A stretch of 64,000 nucleotides of DNA, from positions 868,001 through 932,000 of the forward strand of contig OY843587.1 of assembly GCA_963692955.1 (NCBI GenBank), given 5' to 3'. A program made the translations under genes and the position numbers. Origin of the DNA: UBA5158 sp963692955. GTDB taxonomy: Bacteria; Pseudomonadota; Gammaproteobacteria; DSM-16500. Below are positions 7,256 through 17,300 of this stretch, piece after piece. The first letter of the stretch is position 1, and every line of letters begins with the position of its first letter. The notes below the pieces were generated by a model. It was given only the letters and a program-made list of their open reading frames with translations. It was not told the DNA's origin and ran no database searches.

Positions 7256-9079
7256 ATGCGTAGTCATTATTGTGGCGCGGTCACAAAAAAATTATTAGAT
7301 AACAAAGTAAAATTAACCGGCTGGGTACACCGCCGCCGCGATCATGGCGGCGTGATCTTTATCGATTTGCGCGACCGTGAAGGCTTAGTGCAAGTGGTTT
7401 TTCATCCCGATAACAAAGACCTTTTCAAAATGGCGGAAGGCACCCGTAACGAATATGTTTTACAAGTTACCGGCACGGTCACGCCGCGGCCTGCAGGCAC
7501 GGTGAATCCGAAAATGGTGACGGGCGCAGTCGAAGTGTTAGTGACTGAGCTGAAAGTGTTAAACACCGCGGAAACCACGCCATTCCCCATCGATGAATAT
7601 CATGACGTCGGCGAAGAAACGCGGTTAAAGTACCGTTATTTAGATTTACGCCGTCCGGAAATGCTAAACCGTTTAGTATTCCGCGCCAAAATGAACCGCT
7701 ACTTACGCCGTTTTTTAGACGATCAAGGCTTTTTAGATATTGAAACGCCGTTTTTAACTAGAGCCACACCGGAAGGCGCGCGCGATTATTTAGTGCCTAG
7801 CCGCACCAAGCCCGGTTCTTTTTTCGCGTTGCCGCAATCGCCGCAACAATTTAAACAATTGTTAATGATGTCGGGCATGGACCGTTATTATCAAATCGTG
7901 AAATGTTTTCGCGACGAGGATTTGCGCGCCGACCGTCAACCGGAATTCACGCAATTAGATATTGAAACGTCGTTTTTAGACGAGCAAGAAATACAAGACA
8001 TCATGGAGAACATGATGCGTGGTTTATTTAAAGAATTATTAAACGTCGACTTACCAAATCCCTTTCCACGCATGTGTTACGCGGAAGCGATGGGCCGGTT
8101 TGGTTCCGATAAACCTGATCTGCGTAATCCGTTGGAACTGGTGGATGTCGGCGATTTGTTGAGTAAAGTCGATTTCAAAGTTTTTGCAGGACCTGCCAAT
8201 GATCCGGAAGGCCGCGTCGCCGCGCTGCGCGTACCGAAAGGCGCTGACTTGAGTCGTAAAGAAATCGATGATTACACGCAGTACGTCAGTATTTTTGGCG
8301 CGAAAGGCTTGGCGTATATTAAAATCAATGGCGCAGGTAAAGAAGGTTTGCAATCGCCGATTTTAAAATTTATTCCTGATGACGTCGTCACTGAAATTCT
8401 ACAGCGTACTAAAGCCGAAGTCGGCGATATTATTTTCTTCGGCGCGGATAAAGAAAAAATCGTTAACGACGCGTTAGGCGGTTTGCGTATTAAAGTGGGT
8501 GAAGACCGTGGTTTTGTCGACACGAAAGAGTGGCAACCCTTGTGGGTCGTTAAATTCCCCATGTTTGAAAAAAACGAAGGCCGTTTATATGCTTGCCATC
8601 ATCCATTCACAGCGCCCAATATCGACGAGCTTAGCGATTTAACCAAAGATCCGCTCAAGTTAACGGCGCGCGCTTATGACATGGTATTAAACGGCAGTGA
8701 AATTGGCGGGGGATCTATTCGTATCAATAATTCAGAATTGCAAATGGCGGTATTCCGCGCCTTGAATATCACGGAAGCAGCGGCGCATGAAAAATTCGGG
8801 CATTTGTTAACGGCGTTAAAATTCGGCTGCCCACCGCACGGCGGCATCGCGTTTGGTATCGACCGCATGGCGATGTTAATGACGGGTTCGACTTCCATCC
8901 GCGACGTGATCGCGTTTCCAAAAACGCAAACCGCTACTTGTCCGCTGACCAACGCGCCGGCGCCGGTTGATCCAGCGCAATTACAAGAATTAGGCATACG
9001 CGTGATTCACAAAGCCGTGGATAACGAGAAAAAAAGCGCTTCGAAAGAAGCGGCGGAATTAAAGGAACAAAATACTTAA
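7256..9079 (+). CDS. aspS: aspartyl-tRNA synthetase, probably non-discriminating
   Basis: 607 residues, the bacterial type. An N-terminal OB fold binds the anticodon (WVHRRRDHGGVIFIDLRDRE). The class II core follows, with motif 2 (FRDEDLRADRQPEFTQ) and motif 3 (AFGIDRMAMLMTG), and a bacterial GAD insert lies around residues 290-420. Residues H30 and G81 match the His/Gly pair (about H31/G82) that marks the non-discriminating enzyme of Pseudomonas aeruginosa; discriminating enzymes such as E. coli's have Leu at the first position. This implies Asp-tRNA(Asn) formation and a GatCAB amidotransferase elsewhere. The ribosome-binding site AAAGG precedes the ATG. Confidence 0.97.
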   Translation: MRSHYCGAVTKKLLDNKVKLTGWVHRRRDHGGVIFIDLRDREGLVQVVFHPDNKDLFKMAEGTRNEYVLQVTGTVTPRPAGTVNPKMVTGAVEVLVTELKVLNTAETTPFPIDEYHDVGEETRLKYRYLDLRRPEMLNRLVFRAKMNRYLRRFLDDQGFLDIETPFLTRATPEGARDYLVPSRTKPGSFFALPQSPQQFKQLLMMSGMDRYYQIVKCFRDEDLRADRQPEFTQLDIETSFLDEQEIQDIMENMMRGLFKELLNVDLPNPFPRMCYAEAMGRFGSDKPDLRNPLELVDVGDLLSKVDFKVFAGPANDPEGRVAALRVPKGADLSRKEIDDYTQYVSIFGAKGLAYIKINGAGKEGLQSPILKFIPDDVVTEILQRTKAEVGDIIFFGADKEKIVNDALGGLRIKVGEDRGFVDTKEWQPLWVVKFPMFEKNEGRLYACHHPFTAPNIDELSDLTKDPLKLTARAYDMVLNGSEIGGGSIRINNSELQMAVFRALNITEAAAHEKFGHLLTALKFGCPPHGGIAFGIDRMAMLMTGSTSIRDVIAFPKTQTATCPLTNAPAPVDPAQLQELGIRVIHKAVDNEKKSASKEAAELKEQNT

Positions 9080-9103
9080 TGACAGTAAAAAGAGAGATCG
9101 CGC

Positions 9104-9853
9104 ATGGCAGGTCATAGTAAGTGGGCTAACATCAAACACCGCAAAGGCAAGCAAGACGCCAAGCGCGGTAAACTCTACACTAAATTAATCCGTGAAATTA
9201 CCGTCGCCGCGAAATTAGGCGGCGGTGATCCTGACGCCAATCCGCGCTTGCGCGCGGCGCTAGATAAAGCGCTAGTCGCGAATATGTCTAGAGACGTCAT
9301 TGACCGCGCCATCAAACGCGGCGCCGGCGGCATGGAAGCGGACGACGTTGAAGAAATACGCTACGAAGGTTACGGCCCGGGCGGCATCGCGGTGATGGTG
9401 GATTGCATGACGAATAACCGCAACCGCACGGTGGCGGAAGTACGGCACGCGTTCACGAAATGTGGCGGCAACATGGGCACAGACGGTTCCGTCGCGTATT
9501 TATTTCAAAAAACCGGCCAAATTACGCTTGCGCCGGGCGCCGATGAAAATCGCGTCATGGAAGTCGCGTTAGAGCAAGGCGCGGATGACGTCGTGATTAA
9601 CGACGATAAAAGCATCGATATCACGACGAATCCCGAGGTTTTTTTAACGGTAAAAGACGCGTTAGTCAAAGTGGGCATCGCGCCGGTGAACGCGGAAGTC
9701 ACGATGGCGGCGGCCGTCAACATCGAAGTGAGCGATAAAGACAGCGCGGAAAAATTATTGCGCTTAACCGACATGCTGGAAGATTTAGACGACGTTCAAG
9801 AAGTTTATACCAACGGCGATATCGTCGAAGAGTTATTAGCTCAGATCGAATAA
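9104..9853 (+). CDS. yebC: YebC/TACO1-family protein
   Basis: 249 residues, full length. The N-terminus MAGHSKWANIKHRKGKQDAK is the family hallmark. The middle region carries MVDCMTNNRNRTVAEVRHAF and GGNMGTDGSVAYLF, also characteristic. Family members were annotated as transcription regulators; bacterial YebC and mitochondrial TACO1 act on translation, including at proline stretches. It sits between aspS and ruvC, as in most gammaproteobacteria. It lies 24 bases after aspS. Confidence 0.95.
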   Translation: MAGHSKWANIKHRKGKQDAKRGKLYTKLIREITVAAKLGGGDPDANPRLRAALDKALVANMSRDVIDRAIKRGAGGMEADDVEEIRYEGYGPGGIAVMVDCMTNNRNRTVAEVRHAFTKCGGNMGTDGSVAYLFQKTGQITLAPGADENRVMEVALEQGADDVVINDDKSIDITTNPEVFLTVKDALVKVGIAPVNAEVTMAAAVNIEVSDKDSAEKLLRLTDMLEDLDDVQEVYTNGDIVEELLAQIE

Positions 9854-9881
9854 TAGTGTTGTCATTCACAAAGGAATGCTT

Positions 9882-10412
9882 ATGACAATTATCATTGGAG
9901 TCGATCCAGGCTCGCGGCATACGGGTTATGGCGTGATACAAGTGCAAGGCAGTCAGAGTATTTATCTGACTAGCGGCACCATTCATTTGATCAACGACCA
10001 ACCCGCGCAACGTTTACAAAAAATTTTTACGCAGCTGCAAGAAATTATTCTGCGATATAAACCCCAAGAAGCCGCCATCGAACAAGTGTTCATGCATAAC
10101 AATCCGGGCTCGGCGTTAAAGCTCGGCCAAGCGCGCGGTGCTGCCATTGTCGCGTTAACGCTGCCGCTAGCGGAATATTCCGCGCGCCAAGTGAAGCAAT
10201 CGGTCGTGGGTTTTGGCGCCGCGAAAAAAGCTCAAGTGCAACATATGGTAAAACGCTTATTGTCATTGACGGAAGAATTACAAGCCGACGCCGCCGACGC
10301 GCTGGCGATCGCATTGTGTCATGCTCACAACCGGCTGGCGTCAGCGCGTCTCGGTATTCTCCAGCAACCCTCTAAACGTAAGAAAAACAGTTGGCGCGAC
10401 TATCGTCCTTAA
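9882..10412 (+). CDS. ruvC: Holliday-junction resolvase RuvC
   Basis: 176 residues, close to the family length of ~173. The four acidic metal ligands are visible: D8 (GVDPGSRHTGYG), E67 (AAIEQVF), D136 and D139 (ADAADALAIALCH). It cleaves Holliday junctions as a dimer with the RuvAB motor. The ATG at 9882 is favoured over that at 9876 because AAGGA (9871-9875) is then 6 bases away. The usual next genes ruvA and ruvB are separated from it by an antisense 710-residue gene. Confidence 0.97.
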   Translation: MTIIIGVDPGSRHTGYGVIQVQGSQSIYLTSGTIHLINDQPAQRLQKIFTQLQEIILRYKPQEAAIEQVFMHNNPGSALKLGQARGAAIVALTLPLAEYSARQVKQSVVGFGAAKKAQVQHMVKRLLSLTEELQADAADALAIALCHAHNRLASARLGILQQPSKRKKNSWRDYRP

Positions 10413-10420
10413 TCGCTGAA

Positions 10421-12553
10421 TTATCCGCCATGGCGTGGGCTCGTTAACGGGTTGCTGCTAGCCGAAGTTGGCGTCGTATTGCCGCGGTTATCAAATAATG
10501 AAAACACTGACATTGATGATCGACGCGCGGCTTGCGTGAGTTGTTCAGGCGATTGGATAGCCACTTCTGAATTCGCTCTGGTCAGCGGTGATCTGGTTGG
10601 TGGATTCATCGCTGGGATTAACGGCGATCGTGCCGGGCTCATCGCCAGCGTCACGGGTGATCCGGAGGGGCTCATAGCTGGCGTTAACGGCGATGTCCGA
10701 TCTTGTTTAGCTTTTTTCGCGGATTGTTTATCGGCGAGTTTTTGTTGAATTGCCAATGTCCCGGCTTTTAACGGTTGCAGTAGCGGCGCGAGTTCTTTAG
10801 TTAGTTCGCGTTTAAACGTTTTTATTTGTGTGGTCGCGACAGTTATTTTATCTTGCTGGCGGTTAAAGTCGATTAACGCATTTTGCAAATTATAAAGGGT
10901 ATCCGGCAATTGAAACGTCGAAAGAGTATCGTCAATTTGTTCTAGCACTCCGACAAATTGATCCACTTTTTGCGCCCACGCCGTTAACGTTTTTTGGGAA
11001 AAATCAGCGGCGTGCTCTCTGTATAGTTTGCGATACTCTTGTTGTAACGCTTTGAGTTCAAGGTCAGCAGCGGCGAAATGCGTTAGCAGTTTTTCGTGGC
11101 GCTGGATGACGCTGGTGGCAATCATTTGTTGCGGTGACGGCTCTTGCGATTTTTTTTCGTCTTTTTCTTCCGGCTGAGATGTTGTTTTGTGGTCTTCCTT
11201 GGCGGGCTGGGCTACATCAGGAGTTTTGTTATTTACCGTTGCTAGCACCGCGGTTTTGATTTGCGTGCGCGGTTTAACGGGTTGCGTTTTTTTAACGGCA
11301 GGGGTGGGGGTAATCAACGTCTCACAATTCAATGCCCACAGTTTCACGAAGATATCTTCATCTAAATATTCATCACGATTTTTGTAGAGATTTCTAAACA
11401 CTTCATCGGCTTCACGCTGGCTATTAATCACACCTTCGGGCACGTGCGCGAAGTAAATGTTGCCGTTATCCCTGACCGTCATGTACTTTTCTAATTCTTG
11501 ATCGAAAAAAGTTAACAGTTCAACGGTGTTTTGAAATATACACATCAATTGCCTAAAACCTTCCAAGCGATTCGGCATGCCAAGAATTTTGCTTACCGAC
11601 AGCGCGATGACATCTAATTTTAAAAATTGTCTAAGCTGAGTTTCTTGTGCGCGCTTTTCATCGGTGTCGGCGATGAATGCAATAATGTTAATCGCGCCGT
11701 TTTTACTAGGCGTTAAGTAGCCTTGCACGACGTCACAATGCTTTAATTTTTCAGCTAATTTTTCACTACGCTGACTAAATGCGTTTGTGCTAACTTCGTC
11801 GAGAAATTTTTGCAAAAACAAGAGCGTTAATTTCATATTGACGCGTTGTAGCGGCGTCATATCTTCCACCTCACACTGATCGTCGAGGGTAAAATGTTCG
11901 TGTTGAAACCATTCATTAAAGATGTTGGGCGGCAGTTGAAAGTCTGGCGCGGAGTGTTTAGTTTTTTGTAGGAGTTTTAACTTTTTGTTTTGCGCTTGAC
12001 TCGCGCGGATTATTCTTTGCGCCGTTTCTTCCGTGATACGCCACGTCGGCTCATTATCCGCGATACATTTTTGCAAATCATTTAGTTTGGCTTTGCTATC
12101 GAGATAGCGCAGCAGTATTTCGGTGTAACGATAAATACAATGCATTTCTTTATACAAATAAGCATATTGGGTAATGCGTTCGCTGGAGTCGACGTGTTGG
12201 CAAGCGACAATATCTTTATGCAAAGCGCTAAAAATAATGTGTTCTTCAAGGTTCGCAACCAATGCGTCACGTTCATGACGGAAGGCGACAGCGGTGGGTA
12301 ACGGGAGCTTGGGCCAAATTAATCTTAACTCCGTGCCGAGATGCTCGACGGCGGTAAACATTAAATAAAGCGCCGCGGACTGTATGTCTTGATAAAGTTC
12401 TTTTTCTAGTTTCGCGCGTTCAGCCGGTGACAGGGGGAATAATTCATAAAATCGTTGCGTGATACGTTCACGGTTCATAAGCGGATAGCGGCTGAAGGTC
12501 GCGAAATAATTAAGATGATCGATCTGAGGTATGTCAAAACGAGTGGCGGCCAT
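10421..12553 (-). CDS. unknown 710-residue protein sharing a module with the 2656-residue protein
   Basis: I do not recognise a named family. Residues 1-430 are mostly helical and resemble one module of the giant protein at 14358-22328. The stretch with LLFLQKFLDEVS, then GAINIIAFIADTDEKR and FLKLDVIALSVS, parallels CFIQETIYYVS, GRLIIAADTKDLRQ and LVNLDKLNTFL there. Residues ~435-480 are a charged Lys/Glu/Pro linker, ~480-610 are coiled-coil-like, and the tail has Ser-Pro repeats. There is no signal peptide or membrane segment. The gene lies antisense between ruvC and ruvA, ending 9 bases from the ruvC stop. A secreted host-acting role is conceivable but unproven. Confidence 0.6.
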   Translation of the reverse strand: MAATRFDIPQIDHLNYFATFSRYPLMNRERITQRFYELFPLSPAERAKLEKELYQDIQSAALYLMFTAVEHLGTELRLIWPKLPLPTAVAFRHERDALVANLEEHIIFSALHKDIVACQHVDSSERITQYAYLYKEMHCIYRYTEILLRYLDSKAKLNDLQKCIADNEPTWRITEETAQRIIRASQAQNKKLKLLQKTKHSAPDFQLPPNIFNEWFQHEHFTLDDQCEVEDMTPLQRVNMKLTLLFLQKFLDEVSTNAFSQRSEKLAEKLKHCDVVQGYLTPSKNGAINIIAFIADTDEKRAQETQLRQFLKLDVIALSVSKILGMPNRLEGFRQLMCIFQNTVELLTFFDQELEKYMTVRDNGNIYFAHVPEGVINSQREADEVFRNLYKNRDEYLDEDIFVKLWALNCETLITPTPAVKKTQPVKPRTQIKTAVLATVNNKTPDVAQPAKEDHKTTSQPEEKDEKKSQEPSPQQMIATSVIQRHEKLLTHFAAADLELKALQQEYRKLYREHAADFSQKTLTAWAQKVDQFVGVLEQIDDTLSTFQLPDTLYNLQNALIDFNRQQDKITVATTQIKTFKRELTKELAPLLQPLKAGTLAIQQKLADKQSAKKAKQDRTSPLTPAMSPSGSPVTLAMSPARSPLIPAMNPPTRSPLTRANSEVAIQSPEQLTQAARRSSMSVFSLFDNRGNTTPTSASSNPLTSPRHGG
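10566..10697 (-). repeat. degenerate tandem repeat coding Ser-Pro repeats
   Basis: Near the C-terminus of the 710-residue protein (about residues 619-662) the unit SPLTPAMSPSG recurs as SPVTLAMSPAR, SPLIPAMNPPTR and SPLTRANSE. The DNA repeats with a period of about 33-36 bases. This is a likely disordered, length-variable segment. Confidence 0.7.
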
Positions 12554-12704
12554 AAATACCTTTTTTTATAGTTTTTATCTTGCGCTATACTTGCAGAATC
12601 TGTATATATTGTCAACATTAGCACGGATTTTTTTCTCCTGTATCCCTTCGTTGACGCCTCAGGTAAAATCTTTTTAAGGCAAGTTTTTTTCACAAGGATT
12701 ATTC

Positions 12705-13304
12705 ATGATTGGACAACTTCGCGGCGTGATTTTAGCAAAGAAACCGCCCCAATTAGTGTTAGACGTAAATGGTGTCGGCTATGAAATTGACGCTTCTATG
12801 CAAACGTTTTATCGTCTGCCCGATGTTGGCAAAGAAATTGTTTTATATACGCATTTTGTGGTGCGCGAAGATGCGCATCATTTGTATGGTTTTTTTGATC
12901 GGGAAGAGCGCGCTTTGTTTCGCACGTTGTTAAAAGTTAATGGGGTAGGCCCGCGTTTATCGTTAACGATTTTATCCAGCGTCGACGCTCATGAATTCGC
13001 GCGCTGCATCGTGAACAATGACACCGCGAGTTTGACGCGCGTGCCCGGCATCGGTAAAAAAACCGCGGAACGTCTCATCATCGAAATGCGCGACAAAGTT
13101 TCCGGCTTGGATACGTCGCTGCCGATGAGCCAACCGCTAACTCCTGAGAACGCCAGCCGCCGCCAAGTCACACAAGACGCGGTGTCCGCGTTGATCGCGT
13201 TAGGTTACAAACCACCGGAAGCTTCTAAAGCCGTGTCGAAAGTCGACGATGGCAATATGACTAGCGAAGATATTATCCGTCACGCGTTACGGGAGATAGC
13301 ATGA
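12705..13304 (+). CDS. ruvA: Holliday-junction branch-migration protein RuvA
   Basis: 199 residues, the family length. It begins MIGQLRGVILAKKPPQLVLD (OB-fold domain), then has the helix-hairpin-helix region LLKVNGVGPRLSLTILS and RVPGIGKKTAERLIIEMRDK, and a flexible linker to the C-terminal domain III that contacts RuvB. RuvA tetramers hold the four-way junction in an open square. Its stop overlaps the ruvB start by 4 bases. Confidence 0.97.
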   Translation: MIGQLRGVILAKKPPQLVLDVNGVGYEIDASMQTFYRLPDVGKEIVLYTHFVVREDAHHLYGFFDREERALFRTLLKVNGVGPRLSLTILSSVDAHEFARCIVNNDTASLTRVPGIGKKTAERLIIEMRDKVSGLDTSLPMSQPLTPENASRRQVTQDAVSALIALGYKPPEASKAVSKVDDGNMTSEDIIRHALREIA

Positions 13305-14350
13305 GTGAATTCGAGCGAGTAGTGGCGGGTGACGCGCAATCAGACTTAGAAAAAATCGACCGCGCGATCCGGCCGAAGACGTTAAAAGATTACGTCGGCC
13401 AACCAGCCGTGCGCGAACAAATGGAAATTTTTATCGAAGCCACGCGCGCGCGCAAAGACGCCCTCGATCATGTTTTAATTTTCGGGCCGCCCGGCTTAGG
13501 CAAGACGACGCTCGCGCATATTATCGCGAATGAATTAGGCGTGAATTTACGGCAAACATCAGGCCCGGTGTTAGAGCGGCCGGGTGACGTGGCCGCGCTG
13601 TTAACGAATTTGCAAGAACGCGACGTATTGTTCATCGATGAAATTCACCGCTTGAGTCCGGTGGTCGAAGAAATTTTATATCCGGCAATGGAAGATTACC
13701 AATTGGATATCATGATCGGCGAAGGCCCAGGCGCGCGCTCGATCAAGCTGAATTTACCGCAATTTACTTTAGTCGGCGCGACCACACGCGCGGGCTTGTT
13801 GACGTCGCCGTTGCGCGACCGCTTTGGTATCGTGCAACGTTTGGAGTTTTATCAAATCGCGGATTTAACGCATATCATCGAACGTTCGGCGGCGATTTTA
13901 GGAATTGAAATCGAAGCGGCTGCCGCGGCAGAAATCGCGAAACGCTCGCGCGGCACGCCGCGTATTTCTAACCGTTTACTGCGGCGCGTGCGCGATTTCG
14001 CGGAAGTGAAAGGTAACGGTAAAATCGTTTTCGACATCGTGGCACGGGCGCTGGATTTGCTGGACGTAGACGACCAGGGTTTCGATATGATGGATAGAAA
14101 ATTATTGTTGGCGTTGATCGAACGCTTCAACGGCGGGCCCGTGGGCATAGACAGTTTGGCCGCCGCGATCAGTGAAGAACGCGGCACCATCGAAGATGTG
14201 ATCGAACCGTATCTCATTCAGCAAGGTTACATCATGCGCACGCCGCGCGGCAGAATGGCGGCGCAACCCGCGTATCTGCATTTTGGGTTAAAAGCGCCGG
14301 AAAGAATTATCGTGCAAAAGAATTTTTCTTTATTAGATACTTTAGAATAG
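13301..14350 (+). CDS. ruvB: Holliday-junction helicase motor RuvB
   Basis: 349 residues. It is an AAA+ ATPase with Walker A GPPGLGKTT (62-70), Walker B DEIH (113-116), the sensor-1 segment LVGATTRAG, the arginine-finger region PLRDRFG and the C-terminal winged-helix domain (GGPVGIDSLAAAISEERGTI). It drives branch migration as hexameric rings on RuvA-bound junctions. It is translationally coupled to ruvA and followed at once by a small hairpin terminator. Confidence 0.97.
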   Translation: MSEFERVVAGDAQSDLEKIDRAIRPKTLKDYVGQPAVREQMEIFIEATRARKDALDHVLIFGPPGLGKTTLAHIIANELGVNLRQTSGPVLERPGDVAALLTNLQERDVLFIDEIHRLSPVVEEILYPAMEDYQLDIMIGEGPGARSIKLNLPQFTLVGATTRAGLLTSPLRDRFGIVQRLEFYQIADLTHIIERSAAILGIEIEAAAAAEIAKRSRGTPRISNRLLRRVRDFAEVKGNGKIVFDIVARALDLLDVDDQGFDMMDRKLLLALIERFNGGPVGIDSLAAAISEERGTIEDVIEPYLIQQGYIMRTPRGRMAAQPAYLHFGLKAPERIIVQKNFSLLDTLE

Positions 14351-14351
14351 A

Positions 14352-14374
14352 GGCTGCTTAGCGCAGCCCTTTCC
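14352..14374 (+). terminator. terminator-like hairpin after ruvB
   Basis: GGCTGC-TTAGC-GCAGCC (14352-14368) followed by CTTTCC. The GC-rich 6-bp stem lies 2 bases after the ruvB stop and overlaps the last codons of the convergent giant gene. The T-run is poor. Confidence 0.55.
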
Positions 14375-17300
14375 CTGCCGTTGGTGGTTTATTATCATAT
14401 TTCGCATCCATCGCGCTGCCCGCGCTGCTACTACTCGGAGCAGAGCGAGTCGGGAAAAACGCGGTTGGATTACTGCGTTTAGGTTTCGCGAGAAAATGTT
14501 TCACATCCACTTTTTCCAGCGCAGCGTTTAATTGTCTAAACCAATTGAGTGACTCAATCAGATCAACATCGTCATGCGCCACATGATTTCTAACATCAGT
14601 GCGACAAATCGCTAAAAATTCCAGTAGATTTTTATCTTTATGCGTTTTTTTAAAGTATGCTTCAAACTCGCCACAAATCGACCCTAGCATGCGCAGCGCT
14701 TGTAATTCAAAATAAAGGGTATCGAAAAAATGTTCGACTGTTATTCCGCTGTCCATGGAAATTCCTTTTACTAGTTTCGACAGAATATCTTTCATTTTGG
14801 GAATAAAAGTTTCTAAAATAGAGTCACAAGTTTCTGCGACGTTATTGTTATCAACTTTTTCTTCGTGAAACGCCACGAGTTTTATGTAAAGTGGCGTGTC
14901 GTCTAATACCAGCATGGAATGATCCAAGAACGGACTATACTTTACGGATGGTTCCAGTAAATTAAATTCCGCCATTAATTCTTGCCGGCGGTTATCTGGT
15001 AGTTCGAAACCAGATAATGATCGGTTAGTTAGTTTTAAAATATCTTTCGGTAATTTTGCGTTTATTTCCGCGGCAAACTCCGCGACGATTTCAGGATGCG
15101 CCGTGGTCGCGCCATGATGAATAATCATATTGCGTAGGTTGATAATTTCATCCGGGTTGATGGAACGAGTTGAGCCGCCTTTTTGTTGGTACATTTTCAG
15201 CGATTGGAAACAACGGAAAATATTGTAGAGCAACGCGAAGTGGACGATTTCCGGTTTGTTGGGATTCGCCACCTTGTAAACCGTCAAGATCTTTTGAATA
15301 AAGACTAGATTTTTACACGCTTCGTTTAAATGCAGCAACCGCATTCCCGCTCTTGGGTCAGGTCTTGAGCTTTTATTTTCTGATTTTTTGAGCGGCGTCG
15401 CGAGCTTTTTAGGCGCGAGATTGAGCGGCGCAGGTATTCCCGCAGGCTTAGTTCGCGGCCGGTCGACTTTTTCTTTTTTGGATCGAATTTTTTTTTCTTC
15501 TTCAACTTCGCGCGCGAGACGTTCTTTTTTACGTTGCGCTTCTTGATAGGCTTCTTCGGCTTTTTTTAAGGTTTTCTTGGGAATAATATGGTCTAACACG
15601 TTGGCTTCTTGCTGAATTTCAGTTAAAAGTTTTTCACGGTTAGCATCTAAAGTCGTCACTTCCGCGTTAATGTTTTTCAACCGGATGATATTTTCTTCTA
15701 GTTTTTCTTCTTCAGCGGGCTTCATAGCTGCAAACGCTCTTTGTATTTGCGTGGCTACATAGCTTATATCTAAATAAACTTCTCTTTTTAAATTGTTAAC
15801 CAATTGAATATGCGGTCTTAAATTGTATTGACGCTCTTCATTATCCAGAGCGAGAGTTTGTCGCAATTGAATAGTTAAACTTTGCAATTCTTCTTGTATA
15901 GAAGCGATTTTCGAACTTACCATATTGTTGAATTTTCCTCGAGCAGTATTAAAATCAGATTGAAATTGAATTAATTGCTGCTCGATAGGTGACAGAGAGA
16001 GAGTGCTGTTATTAGGTAAAATAGGTTGTTCTGATTTACTTTCGTCGCTAGCGTTAACATTTCTAGCTTTTTTTGATTTTTGCTTGCGCGCCTGTGGCTT
16101 TACCTCGCTACTTTCATACGCTTTAACGATATTATTTATTTCTACCCTGATTTTGTTCGCGTCAATATGGGATATTGGCAGGGAAGAAATGGTCTGCAAG
16201 GCGCGGCCATTAGGTCGCATGACTGACGAGGTGGTCATTCGATTAGGTTGTGCTTTCAGCATATTTTTTTCGATGCTGTAGGCTTCGGTGAATTGCGCGG
16301 TGAGAAATTCAAGTTTAGCGCGATACGTGGTTAACGCGTCGAGTGCATTTTCAAATTTATCCAGATTAAAATAAACATTAGCATCGGTGCGTAACTTCGC
16401 GAGCGGGCCTTCAGTCTCATGACGTGAAAATAGCATTGGACTGATTTTATAATCATGACCGGTAATGGTAACTAGCAAGCCATCAGAGATACGATCGCAA
16501 TATTCCATGAATTTGCTGACGCCAATCGAGAGATCATTGTATAAATCCGTGATATCTTCATTTCTATCATATTTAGCGGCCAACTCTTCCACGGCCATAT
16601 GTCTTAAATGTGTTTTCGCAAACTCTGTTTTGTAGATGGCATTTAGGTGGGGAGAAATATGTTTATAAGCTGTCTTTTGCATTTCTCCAATGATGTAATC
16701 TTCAATTTCCTCGAAGAGTTTACGCAATAGAGACGGTTTAGTAGAAGGCGTGAGTGCTAGGGACTCCGTATGCGTGACGAGAAGCTTGTTCAAACGTTCT
16801 AAGTTGATGAGCGCTTTAAATTTAGTTAACTCACTAGCTTGCGGTTTAGCGGCCACATCAAATTCAATGCCATTACTTTCAGAGAATTTGGGCAGGACAG
16901 TAAGATGTTTGTCCCAACGGCGTTGAATAATTTGTCTTCGTTGCGCGTATTCCATCTGCAGAAAAAAATCATGTGTAGCGATATTGAAAGCGGCTTGGAT
17001 GAAGCACAGTGCTTTCATTAAATCACTATCGTCTAACTTAACCGCTACATTTAAATATCGCTCACAAATGACTTGTTTGATTCTCTCATCGCTAATCGTA
17101 CTGGGCCACACGTTAGCTCTTGCGGATTGCATGGCAGCCGTCATGTTCGCCATTGCTTGCGCGCTATTGTTTGCCGGCGTTTGAGGTGCGGGCGTGACGA
17201 GACGAGCAACATTATCCGTCAGCATGATTTTATTTCTTAATTTTTCATATTGTGTCTTGTCGATCACCAATTCCTGAGGGGTATTGAGTCTCAGAATTAA

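Noticed and set aside
11187..11387. Forward-strand frames opposite the 710-residue gene
   Set aside because: They are antisense shadows; the reverse frame is long, has a proper start and matches the giant protein's module.
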